DNA of 64,000 nt from NAK19 sp034434515 (GTDB taxonomy: Bacteria; Chloroflexota; Anaerolineae; Anaerolineales; UBA4823): positions 11,734 to 75,733 of the forward strand of contig DAOTZA010000229.1 of the NCBI GenBank assembly GCA_034434515.1, written 5' to 3'. A model generated the notes under the pieces. That model did no database searches. It saw only the letters and a program-made list of their open reading frames with translations, and was not told the DNA's origin. The stretch's first letter is position 1. The number at the start of each line of letters is the position of its first letter. Of the stretch, positions 17,109-24,991 are shown one piece after another. The translations under genes were made by a program, and so were the position numbers.

Positions 17109-18233
17109 ATGAGTGCCTGGCCTGGAAAAACAGTCATTGGGTTAACCGGTAATATTGCCACCGGGAAAAGCGTGGTGCGCAAGATGCTCGAACATTTGGG
17201 GGCTTATGGCATTGATGCGGATGCGCTGAGTCATCGCGCCATTGCCATAGGTGCACCGGGGTATCAGATGGTCGTGGATACATTTGGAAAATGGATTCTT
17301 GCCCCGGATGGACAGATTGATCGCAGTAAGCTGGCGAAAATCGTTTTCTCCGATGCGGCGGCGTTGAAAAAACTCGAAAACATCATCCATCCCCTGGTGC
17401 GTCAAGCAGAGGATTTGCTCATTCGTCGCACGACTAAAACGGTGATTGTCGTTGAGGCGATTAAGTTAATTGAATCGGGGTTTGACCGCTTTTGTGATCA
17501 GGTCTGGGTAACGTATGCTCCCGAAGATGTTCAGTTGCGCCGCTTGATGATGAAACGTGGCTTGAGCCGTGAAGCTGCTCTGCAGCGAATCCTCGCTCAA
17601 CCCCCTCAGGAAGAAAAAATCAAACGCGCCGATGTCGTCATCCACAACGATAAATCTTTTGAAGATACCTGGCAGCAAGTTGTCAATGCCTGGAAAAGCC
17701 TGTTTCCAGAGAAAGAAATTGAAGGCAAACGAGCGTCCCAAGCCGGGATGATGGTTGAGCGAGCCAAGCCCAGTCAGGCAAGTGAGATTGCGGATTTGCT
17801 GCGAGCGGTTTCAAAAGGGAAAAGACTTTTATCTTCGCAAGAAGTGATGGAAGCTTTTGGTGAGAAGGCCTACTTGCTCCTCCGCAGAGATGGCATAGCG
17901 GAAGGAATATTGGGTTGGAGGGTCGAAAACCTTGTGGCGCGGGTGGATGATTTTTACGTCTCTGATCGAGCGCCTTTCGCCGAGGCAGCAACTTTGCTCA
18001 TACAGGAAGTGGAGAGGGCATCGAGAGAATTACAATGTGAAGCAGCACTTTTATTTTTGAGTGATGAGCTAAAAGCACACCAGGAAGTCTGGCAGAAAAT
18101 GGGATATCAGGAGACAACTGCCCAGAATATCGGTATCCGCGCCTGGCAGGAAGCAGCTTTGGAATTCAAGCAACCAGGGCATACGCTTTGGATCAAGCGT
18201 TTGCGGGAAGATCTGGTGTTGAAACCGGTGTAA
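17109..18233 (+). CDS. coaE: Dephospho-CoA kinase fused to a GNAT-like domain
   Basis: 374-aa two-domain protein. Residues 1-200 are dephospho-CoA kinase, the last enzyme of CoA synthesis: P-loop GLTGNIATGKS at 11-21 (family usually GGIGSGKS), GIDADALSH at 34-42 and DRSKLAKIVF at 71-80. Residues about 214-365 look like a GNAT acetyltransferase fold (VERAKPSQASEIADLL start, DDFYVSD strand, QEVWQKMGYQET end), absent from ordinary CoaE of about 200 aa. Start at ATG 17109 preserves the full P-loop; an upstream ATG at 17064 adds residues with no family match. Follows the transporter genes by 62 bases. Confidence 0.88.
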   Translation: MSAWPGKTVIGLTGNIATGKSVVRKMLEHLGAYGIDADALSHRAIAIGAPGYQMVVDTFGKWILAPDGQIDRSKLAKIVFSDAAALKKLENIIHPLVRQAEDLLIRRTTKTVIVVEAIKLIESGFDRFCDQVWVTYAPEDVQLRRLMMKRGLSREAALQRILAQPPQEEKIKRADVVIHNDKSFEDTWQQVVNAWKSLFPEKEIEGKRASQAGMMVERAKPSQASEIADLLRAVSKGKRLLSSQEVMEAFGEKAYLLLRRDGIAEGILGWRVENLVARVDDFYVSDRAPFAEAATLLIQEVERASRELQCEAALLFLSDELKAHQEVWQKMGYQETTAQNIGIRAWQEAALEFKQPGHTLWIKRLREDLVLKPV

Positions 18234-18238
18234 GACTC

Positions 18239-19123
18239 GTGAATGATTTATTCGCAAACTTTATCGATAGTATCCTTTTTGTTTTGCAACGGATTACGTG
18301 GCTGAGCGTAATCGATCTCTTGTTGGTTACGGCGATCTTTTTCATTGTTCTGAAATTAATCCAGGACACACAAGGGATTATCCTGATTCGCGGGGCGATT
18401 TTTTTAATCGTTATTGTAGCCATGTTGTCCACTTTAGAGGTGTTGCCGGCGTTCTCATGGATGGTGCGCAATACCTTGCCGGCTTTATTGATCGCCATAC
18501 CGGTTATCTTTGCCCCGGAAATTCGGCGCACACTTGAAAGGTTGGGGAGGGCGGGAACATTAATTTCAAGCAGTCAAATGAGTTCAGGTACTCCTCAGGT
18601 GATCAAGTCCGTGGTTCGAGCTTGCGCGCGTTTATCAGAGCGCAAGCATGGAGCGTTAATTGTCTTTCAACGTTTCGATCGCCTGGATGAGTATATTAAT
18701 AGCGGAGTTCAACTCAATGCCAAAGTAAGCCCTGAGTTGTTGCTGCAAATCTTTTATCCCAATACGCCCTTGCATGATGGTGCGGTGATTATCAGCAATG
18801 AGACTATCCTAGCGGCGGCTTGTGTCTTACCGCTTTCTTCAAGCGGCGTGCTGACCGAATCGCCTGAGCGCCAAATGGGATTGCGCCATCGCGCTGGACT
18901 TGGTATTAGTGAGGTCTCCGATGCGATTGCGATTGTGGTCTCCGAGGAAACTGGATCGATCTCTATTGTGGATAACGGGCGCATGATTCGGCGCATTGAT
19001 CCAAATCGACTTGAGTTGATTCTCAAAGCGCTGCTTCACTTCCCCTCTGATGATAAGGGATTGAGTATCCTAATGAAAAAAATCCTTGGTTTTGTTCAAT
19101 CCAAAGGAGAAACTCATCAATGA
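18239..19123 (+). CDS. cdaA: Diadenylate cyclase CdaA (c-di-AMP synthase)
   Basis: 294-aa membrane-anchored diadenylate cyclase making c-di-AMP from two ATP. Three N-terminal membrane helices (residues about 5-95) precede the DAC domain, with the catalytic NTPLHDGAV at 175-183 and GLRHRAGLG at 214-222. Start assigned to GTG 18239 just after the coaE stop; the ribosome site is weak, and an ATG at 18188 inside coaE is possible. It overlaps cdaR by 4 bases, the conserved cdaA-cdaR arrangement. Confidence 0.92.
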   Translation: MNDLFANFIDSILFVLQRITWLSVIDLLLVTAIFFIVLKLIQDTQGIILIRGAIFLIVIVAMLSTLEVLPAFSWMVRNTLPALLIAIPVIFAPEIRRTLERLGRAGTLISSSQMSSGTPQVIKSVVRACARLSERKHGALIVFQRFDRLDEYINSGVQLNAKVSPELLLQIFYPNTPLHDGAVIISNETILAAACVLPLSSSGVLTESPERQMGLRHRAGLGISEVSDAIAIVVSEETGSISIVDNGRMIRRIDPNRLELILKALLHFPSDDKGLSILMKKILGFVQSKGETHQ

Positions 19124-20460
19124 AGGGCGGTTTTTTTCGCTGGTTGAGAGAATCGTTTGGCTCTCTGAGTTTAGCCTTTTTTTTATCGGTGGTTGTGTGG
19201 GTTTCAGCAGTCTTATCCAATGATCCAACCCTTACCCGATCCTTGCCACAACCGATTCCTCTCGAAATCGAAGGCTTGAACCGTGAATTGACAATCCTCG
19301 ACGATCTACCAAATACAGTTTTGGTAACGCTCCGCGCGCCACAGTCGGTTTGGGATCGAATTCTGATTCAACCGAACCTGGTACACGCCTGGTTAGACCT
19401 CTCCAACCTGTCTGAAGGAGAGCATGAGGTTGAAGTAAAAATACGGGTAGGGGCTACTCCCTATCATGTTGTCAGAATAGTGCCTGATCAGGTGAATCTG
19501 CATCTGGAGAAGGTCGAGACGAAGACTATCTTGGTCACGTTGAATGTGGTTGGTGAACCCGCTTTGGGCTATCAAAAGGGGCAGCTCACCCTTTCACCCA
19601 GCCAGGTACAGGTGAGTGGAGCGAGGTCGTTGGTTGAGCAAGTGAAAAGCGTCCAGGGCGAAATAGATATCAATGGCGCCGCCGAAAGCCAACGCCGGGC
19701 AGTGAAGCTCAACGCCCTGGACGAGAACGGAATGTTGGTTGAAGGGGTCAAATTAATCCCGGACACGGTTTCAGTAAATCAAATTATTACCTTGTTAGGC
19801 GGATATCGGAATGTTGTGGTTAAAGTTGTCACCCAGGGGGAATTAGAGGAAGGATATTGGTTGACCAATATCTCAGTTTCACCTCCCAATGTGATTGTGT
19901 TTTCTGCCGATCCGCAGCTTGTGGATGCGTTGCCTGGCTATGTAGAGACCGAAACAGTGGACTTGAGCGGATTGAGCGATGATGTTGATTTGCGGGTTTC
20001 ATTAAAATTACCGGCGGGGGTAGAATTAGCGGGGGAGGAAAGCGTTTTGGTGCGCTTGAATATTGCTGCCCTGGAAGGTAGTTTACCGATCACATTACCG
20101 ATTGATGTGATTGGTTTGTCCTCAGGCCTGAAAGCTGAACTTTCACCCAGCCAAGTTGATGTGTTGATCAGCGGTCCGCTGCCGGTGTTAAAGACAGTCA
20201 AGGCCAGTAATTTACGGGTAGTAGTGGACTTGACTGGCTTGACGCCTGGGGAATATCAGCTTCCTCCCTTAGTAGATTTATTGCCAGACTCGGTAAAAGT
20301 GGCTTCGATATTACCTTCGAATATTTCGGTTGTGATTGTTGCGGTGGAAAACGGGGAAGGCACTTCGACCCCGATTCCGACCGTCTCCCCCAGCCCGAAT
20401 TTTGGCCTTCCTGTAACACCAACCCCTGCGCTGCTGCCAACGGCTACCCCTCTTCCATAG
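19120..20460 (+). CDS. cdaR: YbbR-domain regulator CdaR
   Basis: 446-aa membrane-anchored extracytoplasmic protein. One N-terminal helix (LAFFLSVVVWVSAVLSNDP, residues 16-34) is followed by about four YbbR repeats, recognisable by recurring V-x-V-x-G-x-x-x-x-V and LSPSQVQVSGA-type strands (e.g. 165-180, 340-355). The C-terminus is a Pro/Thr/Ser-rich tail (residues about 418-446). In Gram-positives CdaR binds CdaA and modulates c-di-AMP synthesis. Translationally coupled to cdaA. Confidence 0.9.
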   Translation: MKGGFFRWLRESFGSLSLAFFLSVVVWVSAVLSNDPTLTRSLPQPIPLEIEGLNRELTILDDLPNTVLVTLRAPQSVWDRILIQPNLVHAWLDLSNLSEGEHEVEVKIRVGATPYHVVRIVPDQVNLHLEKVETKTILVTLNVVGEPALGYQKGQLTLSPSQVQVSGARSLVEQVKSVQGEIDINGAAESQRRAVKLNALDENGMLVEGVKLIPDTVSVNQIITLLGGYRNVVVKVVTQGELEEGYWLTNISVSPPNVIVFSADPQLVDALPGYVETETVDLSGLSDDVDLRVSLKLPAGVELAGEESVLVRLNIAALEGSLPITLPIDVIGLSSGLKAELSPSQVDVLISGPLPVLKTVKASNLRVVVDLTGLTPGEYQLPPLVDLLPDSVKVASILPSNISVVIVAVENGEGTSTPIPTVSPSPNFGLPVTPTPALLPTATPLP

Positions 20461-20474
20461 GAGAGCAGAAGAAA

Positions 20475-21851
20475 ATGAGAAAACCGCTGGTTGCCCTGGT
20501 CGGTCGGCCGAATGTCGGAAAAAGCACCTTATTCAACCGCTTGATTGAGCAACGCCTGGCAGTCGTGGATGATGTCCCCGGCACGACTCGCGATCGGCTA
20601 ATCGCTGAAGCAGAATGGGCAGGGCGATTTTTTGATGTGGTTGATACAGGGGGGATCGACCCGCGCCGGGTTGGAAATAGCCGGAAAGGAGAACCGCTCT
20701 CGGTGGGATCGGCTGACTATGTTGAGCAAATTCGTCTTCAGGCTGAAATGGCAGTTCAAGAAGCCGATGCTGTGTTATTCATCACTGATGCAGAAAGCGG
20801 GGTGACTCCCGCCGATCGAGAAGTCGCTCAAATTTTGCGCGCCCTTCAGCGCGAAGAAGAAAGCCGTCGAGTACCACCGGTGTTTTTAGTTGTTAACAAA
20901 GCGGATAGCCCTCAAAGACGATTGGCGGCAGTGGAATTTTACGAACTGGGGTTGGGTGATCCCTACCCGATTTCAGCTTTACATGGCACCGGCACGGGGG
21001 ATCTACTCGATGCGTTGGTAGCGGTATTGCCTGAAGTGGGTGAGGAAGAAGACGACGACTCAATCAAGATCGCTATTGTGGGAAAACCAAACGTTGGTAA
21101 GTCCTCCTTGTTAAACCGCTTGTTGGGGATTGAACGGGTCATCGTTAGCCCCATTCCTGGAACAACTCGCGACGCAGTTGACACCCGATTAACCTATCAG
21201 GATATTCCACTAACCCTGATTGACACTGCAGGCATTCGCCGGCGAGGTCGGATTGAAGTCGGGGTTGAGAAGTACAGTGTGCTGCGGTCGCTAAAAGCCA
21301 TCGAACGCAGCGATGTTGCGCTGTTGGTTTTGGACGCAACAAGCGGAGTAACAGCGCAAGATGCTCACATTGCGGGATATATCTTGGAGGCATGGAAGAG
21401 TGTTGTGATTGTCGTCAATAAGTGGGACGCTATAGAAAAAGATCATTTTACGATGCAGCGTTTTACCCAGGAAGTTCGGCAGGCGTTACAATTTTTGGAT
21501 TATGCGCCAATTTTATTCATATCAGCTAAAACCGGACTGAGGGTAGAACAAGTGTTGCCAACAGCGATTCGTATCCAAGAGGAACGGTTAGTGCGTCTCC
21601 CGACATCAAAATTGAACCAGATTTTACATAATGCTCTGGATCGCCATGCCCCTCCTGCTCACGCAGGTCGCTCTTTGAAAATTTTTTATGGCACTCAGGT
21701 GCGAAGTGACCCACCCACTTTTCTGGTTTATGTTAATGATTACCGATTAGCACATTTTACCTACTTAAGATATTTAGAGAATTGTATTCGGGAAGAATAT
21801 CCCTTTGAAGGAACGCCCATCCGCATTGTGTTGAAAAATCGACGTACCTGA
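20475..21851 (+). CDS. der: Ribosome assembly GTPase Der (EngA)
   Basis: 458-aa double GTPase needed for 50S subunit maturation. First G domain: GRPNVGKST at 10-18 and DTGG; second: GKPNVGKSS near residue 203, DTAGIRRRG near residue 252 and NKWD. The C-terminal KH-like domain ends with GTPIRIVLKNR, as in the family. Between the guanine domains is a slightly long insertion (RRVGNSRKGEPLSVGSADY). Begins 14 bases after cdaR with GGAGAG upstream, so it may be co-transcribed. Confidence 0.97.
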   Translation: MRKPLVALVGRPNVGKSTLFNRLIEQRLAVVDDVPGTTRDRLIAEAEWAGRFFDVVDTGGIDPRRVGNSRKGEPLSVGSADYVEQIRLQAEMAVQEADAVLFITDAESGVTPADREVAQILRALQREEESRRVPPVFLVVNKADSPQRRLAAVEFYELGLGDPYPISALHGTGTGDLLDALVAVLPEVGEEEDDDSIKIAIVGKPNVGKSSLLNRLLGIERVIVSPIPGTTRDAVDTRLTYQDIPLTLIDTAGIRRRGRIEVGVEKYSVLRSLKAIERSDVALLVLDATSGVTAQDAHIAGYILEAWKSVVIVVNKWDAIEKDHFTMQRFTQEVRQALQFLDYAPILFISAKTGLRVEQVLPTAIRIQEERLVRLPTSKLNQILHNALDRHAPPAHAGRSLKIFYGTQVRSDPPTFLVYVNDYRLAHFTYLRYLENCIREEYPFEGTPIRIVLKNRRT

Positions 21852-21856
21852 ATGCC

Positions 21857-21885
21857 TTGTCGGTATTCACAGGGGGTCGTATAAT
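21857..21885 (+). promoter_or_regulatory. Promoter of deoC
   Basis: TTGTCG (21857-21862), an exact 17-base spacer and perfect TATAAT (21880-21885). The deoC ATG is 21 bases downstream, with GAAGAGAG as ribosome site. This marks a new transcription unit after der. Confidence 0.7.
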
Positions 21886-21906
21886 TCACTTGAAGAGAGA
21901 AACACG

Positions 21907-22668
21907 ATGAACGAACTACAAGAAATCTTACAACGTGCAAAAGCCTATCTTGAAAAACTGCCTGACCCTCCTGCGCCACTCCCCAGCCCCAATCGAAAAG
22001 CCATCAGTCAATGGATTGATCACACTTTATTAAAACCTGAGGCGACAGCAGAGCAGATTAAGCAGTTATGTGAGCAGGCTGTTCAGTTTGGTTTTTATTC
22101 GGTTTGTGTCAATCCCGTCTTTGTGCCTTTAGCCAGCGGATTATTGCACGGTACGGGAGTGCATGTCTGCAGTGTGGTTGGGTTTCCGTTAGGCGCCTCG
22201 GCTGCCACCCTCAAAGCTATGGAAGCCCTGGATTGTGTCGAAAAAGGCGCAACGGAAATCGATATGGTGATGAACATTGGCGCCTTAAAGGGACAGGCTT
22301 ATGGGCAAGTGCTTAATGACATTTGGATGGTCAGAGAAGTGACCAAACGCCAGAACGTTGTTTTGAAAGTGATTCTGGAGATGGGGTTGTTGTCCACCGA
22401 AGAAAAAATTGTTGCTTGCCTCCTGGCAGAAGCTGCCGGTGTAGATTTTGTCAAGACCTCGACCGGATTTAACAGCGGGGGAGCTACGGTGGAGGATGTT
22501 GACTTAATGGTTCGGGTCGTGGGAAGGACAACAAAAGTGAAAGCAGCGGGGGGGATTCGCACGCTTCAGGATGCGGTTCGCATGATTCGGGCAGGTGCTT
22601 CTCGCCTGGGAACCAGTGCGGGCGTGAAGATCCTACAAGAAATCCCGCAGGAGGAGGTACAACCATGA
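21907..22668 (+). CDS. deoC: Deoxyribose-phosphate aldolase
   Basis: 253-aa class I aldolase splitting 2-deoxyribose-5-phosphate into glyceraldehyde-3-phosphate and acetaldehyde in nucleoside salvage. The Schiff-base lysine is in DFVKTSTGF near residue 182, the second catalytic lysine in VKAAGGIRT near residue 210, and DHTLLKPEAT begins the barrel near residue 38. It has an N-terminal extension of about 30 residues. Overlaps the next gene as ATGA. Confidence 0.95.
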   Translation: MNELQEILQRAKAYLEKLPDPPAPLPSPNRKAISQWIDHTLLKPEATAEQIKQLCEQAVQFGFYSVCVNPVFVPLASGLLHGTGVHVCSVVGFPLGASAATLKAMEALDCVEKGATEIDMVMNIGALKGQAYGQVLNDIWMVREVTKRQNVVLKVILEMGLLSTEEKIVACLLAEAAGVDFVKTSTGFNSGGATVEDVDLMVRVVGRTTKVKAAGGIRTLQDAVRMIRAGASRLGTSAGVKILQEIPQEEVQP

Positions 22669-22979
22669 GCGAAGTCAAGCCTGAAGAACATAATGAAACT
22701 CTGGACTCTCAGGCAATCCATTGCCCGGAGTGCATTTCGGGAATCCTGCGCCTGCGATTCATGACCTATTTCACCTGGCTGAATGATGAGTTGATCACCG
22801 TCCCAAACTTTCCAGCCTGGGTTTGTGATGTTTGTGGTCGCAGAGAATACGACCATCGCGCTGTAAGTTGGTTAAATACCCTATTAAACCCGGAGGCGGG
22901 GAGTAGAAAAAAACGCAAACGTCGCGTTTCTCCGGATCGAGAGACGCATCTGCCGAAAAAACCGATCTACCCTGAATAA
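22665..22979 (+). CDS. YgiT-type zinc-finger domain protein
   Basis: 104-aa protein with two CxxC knuckles (CPEC near residue 20 and CDVCG near residue 54) enclosing LRLRFMTYFTWLNDELITVPNFPAWV, the layout of the YgiT/MqsA zinc finger. The tail is highly basic (RKKRKRRV) and could bind nucleic acid. YgiT domains occur in antitoxins, but no toxin or helix-turn-helix domain is present here. Overlap with deoC implies coupled translation. Confidence 0.75.
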   Translation: MSEVKPEEHNETLDSQAIHCPECISGILRLRFMTYFTWLNDELITVPNFPAWVCDVCGRREYDHRAVSWLNTLLNPEAGSRKKRKRRVSPDRETHLPKKPIYPE

Positions 22980-23019
22980 GGAAGTTGTTTTAACGTCAGT
23001 TTGGGATAAACGAACCAAA

Positions 23020-23075
23020 CGTCCCACGGGTCAGGTTCTGCTGCTAAAAGTGTACAGTAAAAACCCTGCGGGACG
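23020..23075. terminator. Imperfect stem-loop between convergent genes
   Basis: CGTCCC (23020-23025) with GGGT pairs to ACCC with GGGACG (23070-23075) around an internal loop, with a 31-base apical loop. It sits in the 123-base gap between convergent transcription units and may serve as a weak bidirectional terminator. No T-run is seen. Confidence 0.3.
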
Positions 23076-23102
23076 CTTCGATAATTCACAATTCTGCTGC
23101 GG

Positions 23103-23630
23103 TTATCTTAACAGATACGGCTGAGCTAATAGCAAAGCGGCTAGCGTTTTCGAATCACGAATTTTCTTTGCTTTTACCCATTGAAAAACTTCTTCAATCG
23201 GCGCTTTAACCACGGTAATCATCTCATCTTCGTCACAGGGGAGAGGAGCGGGGGATAAATCTTCTGCCAGATAGATGTAACTATATTCAGTCGAATACCC
23301 TGGAGCAATATAAAACTCTCCTAAATGGGTGAACTTTGCAGCAGCCATGCCGATCTCTTCCCGCAATTCTCTCTGGGCGCTGGAAAGGGGGTCTTCCTGG
23401 TCTTCAAGGGTTCCTGCTGGCAATTCTAATAACGGTTCAGCGGCTGCGTAACGATACTGCTCGACAAACCAAATATTTCCCTGCCGGTCAAGGGGAACAA
23501 TGATGATTGCCCCATTATGTTGGACAATATCGAGTTTGATCACTTTTCCCGTGTAAAGTTGAACGTGATCGACGCGGACGGTAAAAACTTTGCCTGAGTA
23601 GACGGTTTCTGAATGAACGGTTTTGATCAT
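23103..23630 (-). CDS. NUDIX hydrolase, ADP-ribose pyrophosphatase type
   Basis: 175-aa NUDIX enzyme probably hydrolysing ADP-ribose to AMP and ribose-5-phosphate. The NUDIX box starts at AGTLEDQEDPL near residue 76 and continues to RELREEIGM, with all catalytic glutamates. The N-terminal VHSETVYSGKVFTVRVD strand and VEQYRYA are typical of the ADPRase subgroup. Convergent with the deoC unit. Confidence 0.92.
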   Translation of the reverse strand: MIKTVHSETVYSGKVFTVRVDHVQLYTGKVIKLDIVQHNGAIIIVPLDRQGNIWFVEQYRYAAAEPLLELPAGTLEDQEDPLSSAQRELREEIGMAAAKFTHLGEFYIAPGYSTEYSYIYLAEDLSPAPLPCDEDEMITVVKAPIEEVFQWVKAKKIRDSKTLAALLLAQPYLLR

Positions 23631-23664
23631 GAAATTTGCCCTGATTTTCAGTAGGAATTTTAAG

Positions 23665-23698
23665 GGATAGGAGTAACTTTTTGACGTTCCTCCTATCC
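23665..23698 (-). terminator. Stem-loop downstream of the LysM lipoprotein gene region
   Basis: GGATAGGAG (23665-23673) pairs with CTCCTATCC (23690-23698), extended by AAC/GTT across one mismatch. It lies between the LysM gene and the NUDIX gene on the minus strand. No clear T-run follows, so its terminator role is inferred. Confidence 0.45.
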
Positions 23699-23720
23699 TA
23701 GCTTATCCGGGGAGTTGTGT

Positions 23721-24386
23721 TTAGGGGATGTAGAGTTCTTGTCCAACCTTAAGGTTGGCGTTTAACTTCAGCCCATTTGCATCGGCGATGTCTTCAGGCC
23801 ATACATCTCCAAATTGACAGGCAATGGTGAATAGAGTATCCCCTGACTGAACCGTATAGGTGGTGGGGTGTTTTTTGAGAGAACGATCGCCAGGAAAAGA
23901 CCCAGAACGTGGAATGGTTAAAACGGTGCCAGTAGGATAGGAGCCACTGGTTGATAATCCGCTTAATTGAAGCATAGTAATCGGGTTCACGTTAAACCTT
24001 CTGGCGATGCAATAGGGATGTTCGCCTTTGCGCAAGGTATAGGTTTTGGGGATGGGGCGCTGTTTGAGAGTGAATTGAGGCGCCGGTTTTGGTTCACTTT
24101 GTGGGGAGGCCTCCGTTGGTTGTGGAGCAACCTGGGTAGGCTCGGGGCTGGGAGGTTCAGTGGGTGGTTCTGCGGGTTCCTGAGTTGCGGAAGGCGCATT
24201 CATCGCAATGGCTGTCTGGGTTGCAAAAGCAGATAATTGTCCAAAAACATCTTCGGTCGAACCCGGTAATGGAAACTCTGAGGTAGGCGTTGCTTGGGGA
24301 GCTTTGGAGGCTGAACGTACACAGGCCGATAAAGCCAGAACGGATAGAATGGCAAGCACAATCAACAGGATTAATTTTCTTGACAT
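23721..24386 (-). CDS. LysM-domain lipoprotein
   Basis: 221-aa secreted lipoprotein. The signal is LILLIVLAILSVLALSAC with lipobox cysteine at residue 22. A long Pro/Glu/Ser/Thr-rich linker follows (residues 30-115), then two LysM repeats: YTLRKGEHPYCIARRFNV near 117 and YTVQSGDTLFTIACQFGD near 172. LysM repeats bind peptidoglycan-type glycans. Start at ATG 24386 is fixed by AAGGAG 8 bases upstream and by the signal peptide. Oriented divergently from the oxidoreductase operon. Confidence 0.88.
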   Translation of the reverse strand: MSRKLILLIVLAILSVLALSACVRSASKAPQATPTSEFPLPGSTEDVFGQLSAFATQTAIAMNAPSATQEPAEPPTEPPSPEPTQVAPQPTEASPQSEPKPAPQFTLKQRPIPKTYTLRKGEHPYCIARRFNVNPITMLQLSGLSTSGSYPTGTVLTIPRSGSFPGDRSLKKHPTTYTVQSGDTLFTIACQFGDVWPEDIADANGLKLNANLKVGQELYIP

Positions 24387-24709
24387 TTTGGTCTCCTTAC
24401 AGGCGTTACCGCAACTCCGATAGTTTTCGATTGATTTGAATGACTTCTTATAGTACATACTAGCACAATCTTAGCATTGCGTCAAGCAAATTGCATAAAA
24501 TAATGCGAAAAAAGCAAGGATTTACTTTCATTTTTGTTTGAGATGACTTAAATGAGCTTTTCAAACATCTGGTGACTCCTTTCTTTTGTAAAGAATTTCA
24601 CAAAATGTTCTTTTTGTACCCTGAAGAACAGGAGTTTTGTCGCTTTCCTTAACCTTGAATCCTATATAAAATAGAGAAAGATTGTCTAATAATAGGGAAG
24701 CGAGGTGGC
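24387..24709. other. Divergent noncoding interval between LysM gene and kor operon
   Basis: 323 AT-rich bases with no plausible gene. It must hold promoters for both flanking units. On the right, TATATAAAAT lies at about 24663-24672 and AATAAT at about 24690, but neither has a convincing -35, so I do not call a defined promoter. The oxidoreductase ATG has GAGGTGG immediately upstream. Confidence 0.4.
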
Positions 24710-24970
24710 ATGGACCAAAATCAGAAATCCGAAGTCAGCCTACAAACCTCTGAAGCAACAAAAAAGAAACCACGTGGACAGGTAATTATCTTTGCTCGTT
24801 GGTGTAAAGGCTGTCATTTATGTGTGGAGTTTTGTCCAACGGGGGTGCTTGCCATGGGCGAGGACGAAATCCCCTATGTTGCTGTGCCAGAAAATTGTAC
24901 GGCTTGCCATTGGTGTGATACTCATTGTCCGGATTTAGCGATCGTTGTTAAGCCCATTAATGATGAATAA
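24710..24970 (+). CDS. korD: Ferredoxin-type subunit of 2-oxoacid:ferredoxin oxidoreductase
   Basis: 86-aa protein with two 4Fe-4S motifs: CKGCHLCVEFCP near residue 36 and CTACHWCDTHCP near residue 66. It would shuttle electrons from the catalytic subunits to soluble ferredoxin. First gene of a four-subunit operon in order delta, alpha, beta, gamma. The N-terminal 25 residues are polar and probably flexible. Confidence 0.9.
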   Translation: MDQNQKSEVSLQTSEATKKKPRGQVIIFARWCKGCHLCVEFCPTGVLAMGEDEIPYVAVPENCTACHWCDTHCPDLAIVVKPINDE

Positions 24971-24991
24971 GATGGTAAAAGGAGGTGGGGG

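Noticed and set aside
22665..22979. Toxin-antitoxin system around the YgiT-type protein
   Set aside because: No toxin-sized partner gene; upstream is deoC and downstream a convergent NUDIX gene.
24470..24709. Possible RNA gene or riboswitch in the LysM/kor gap
   Set aside because: No tRNA-like cloverleaf, conserved riboswitch core or strong stem found.
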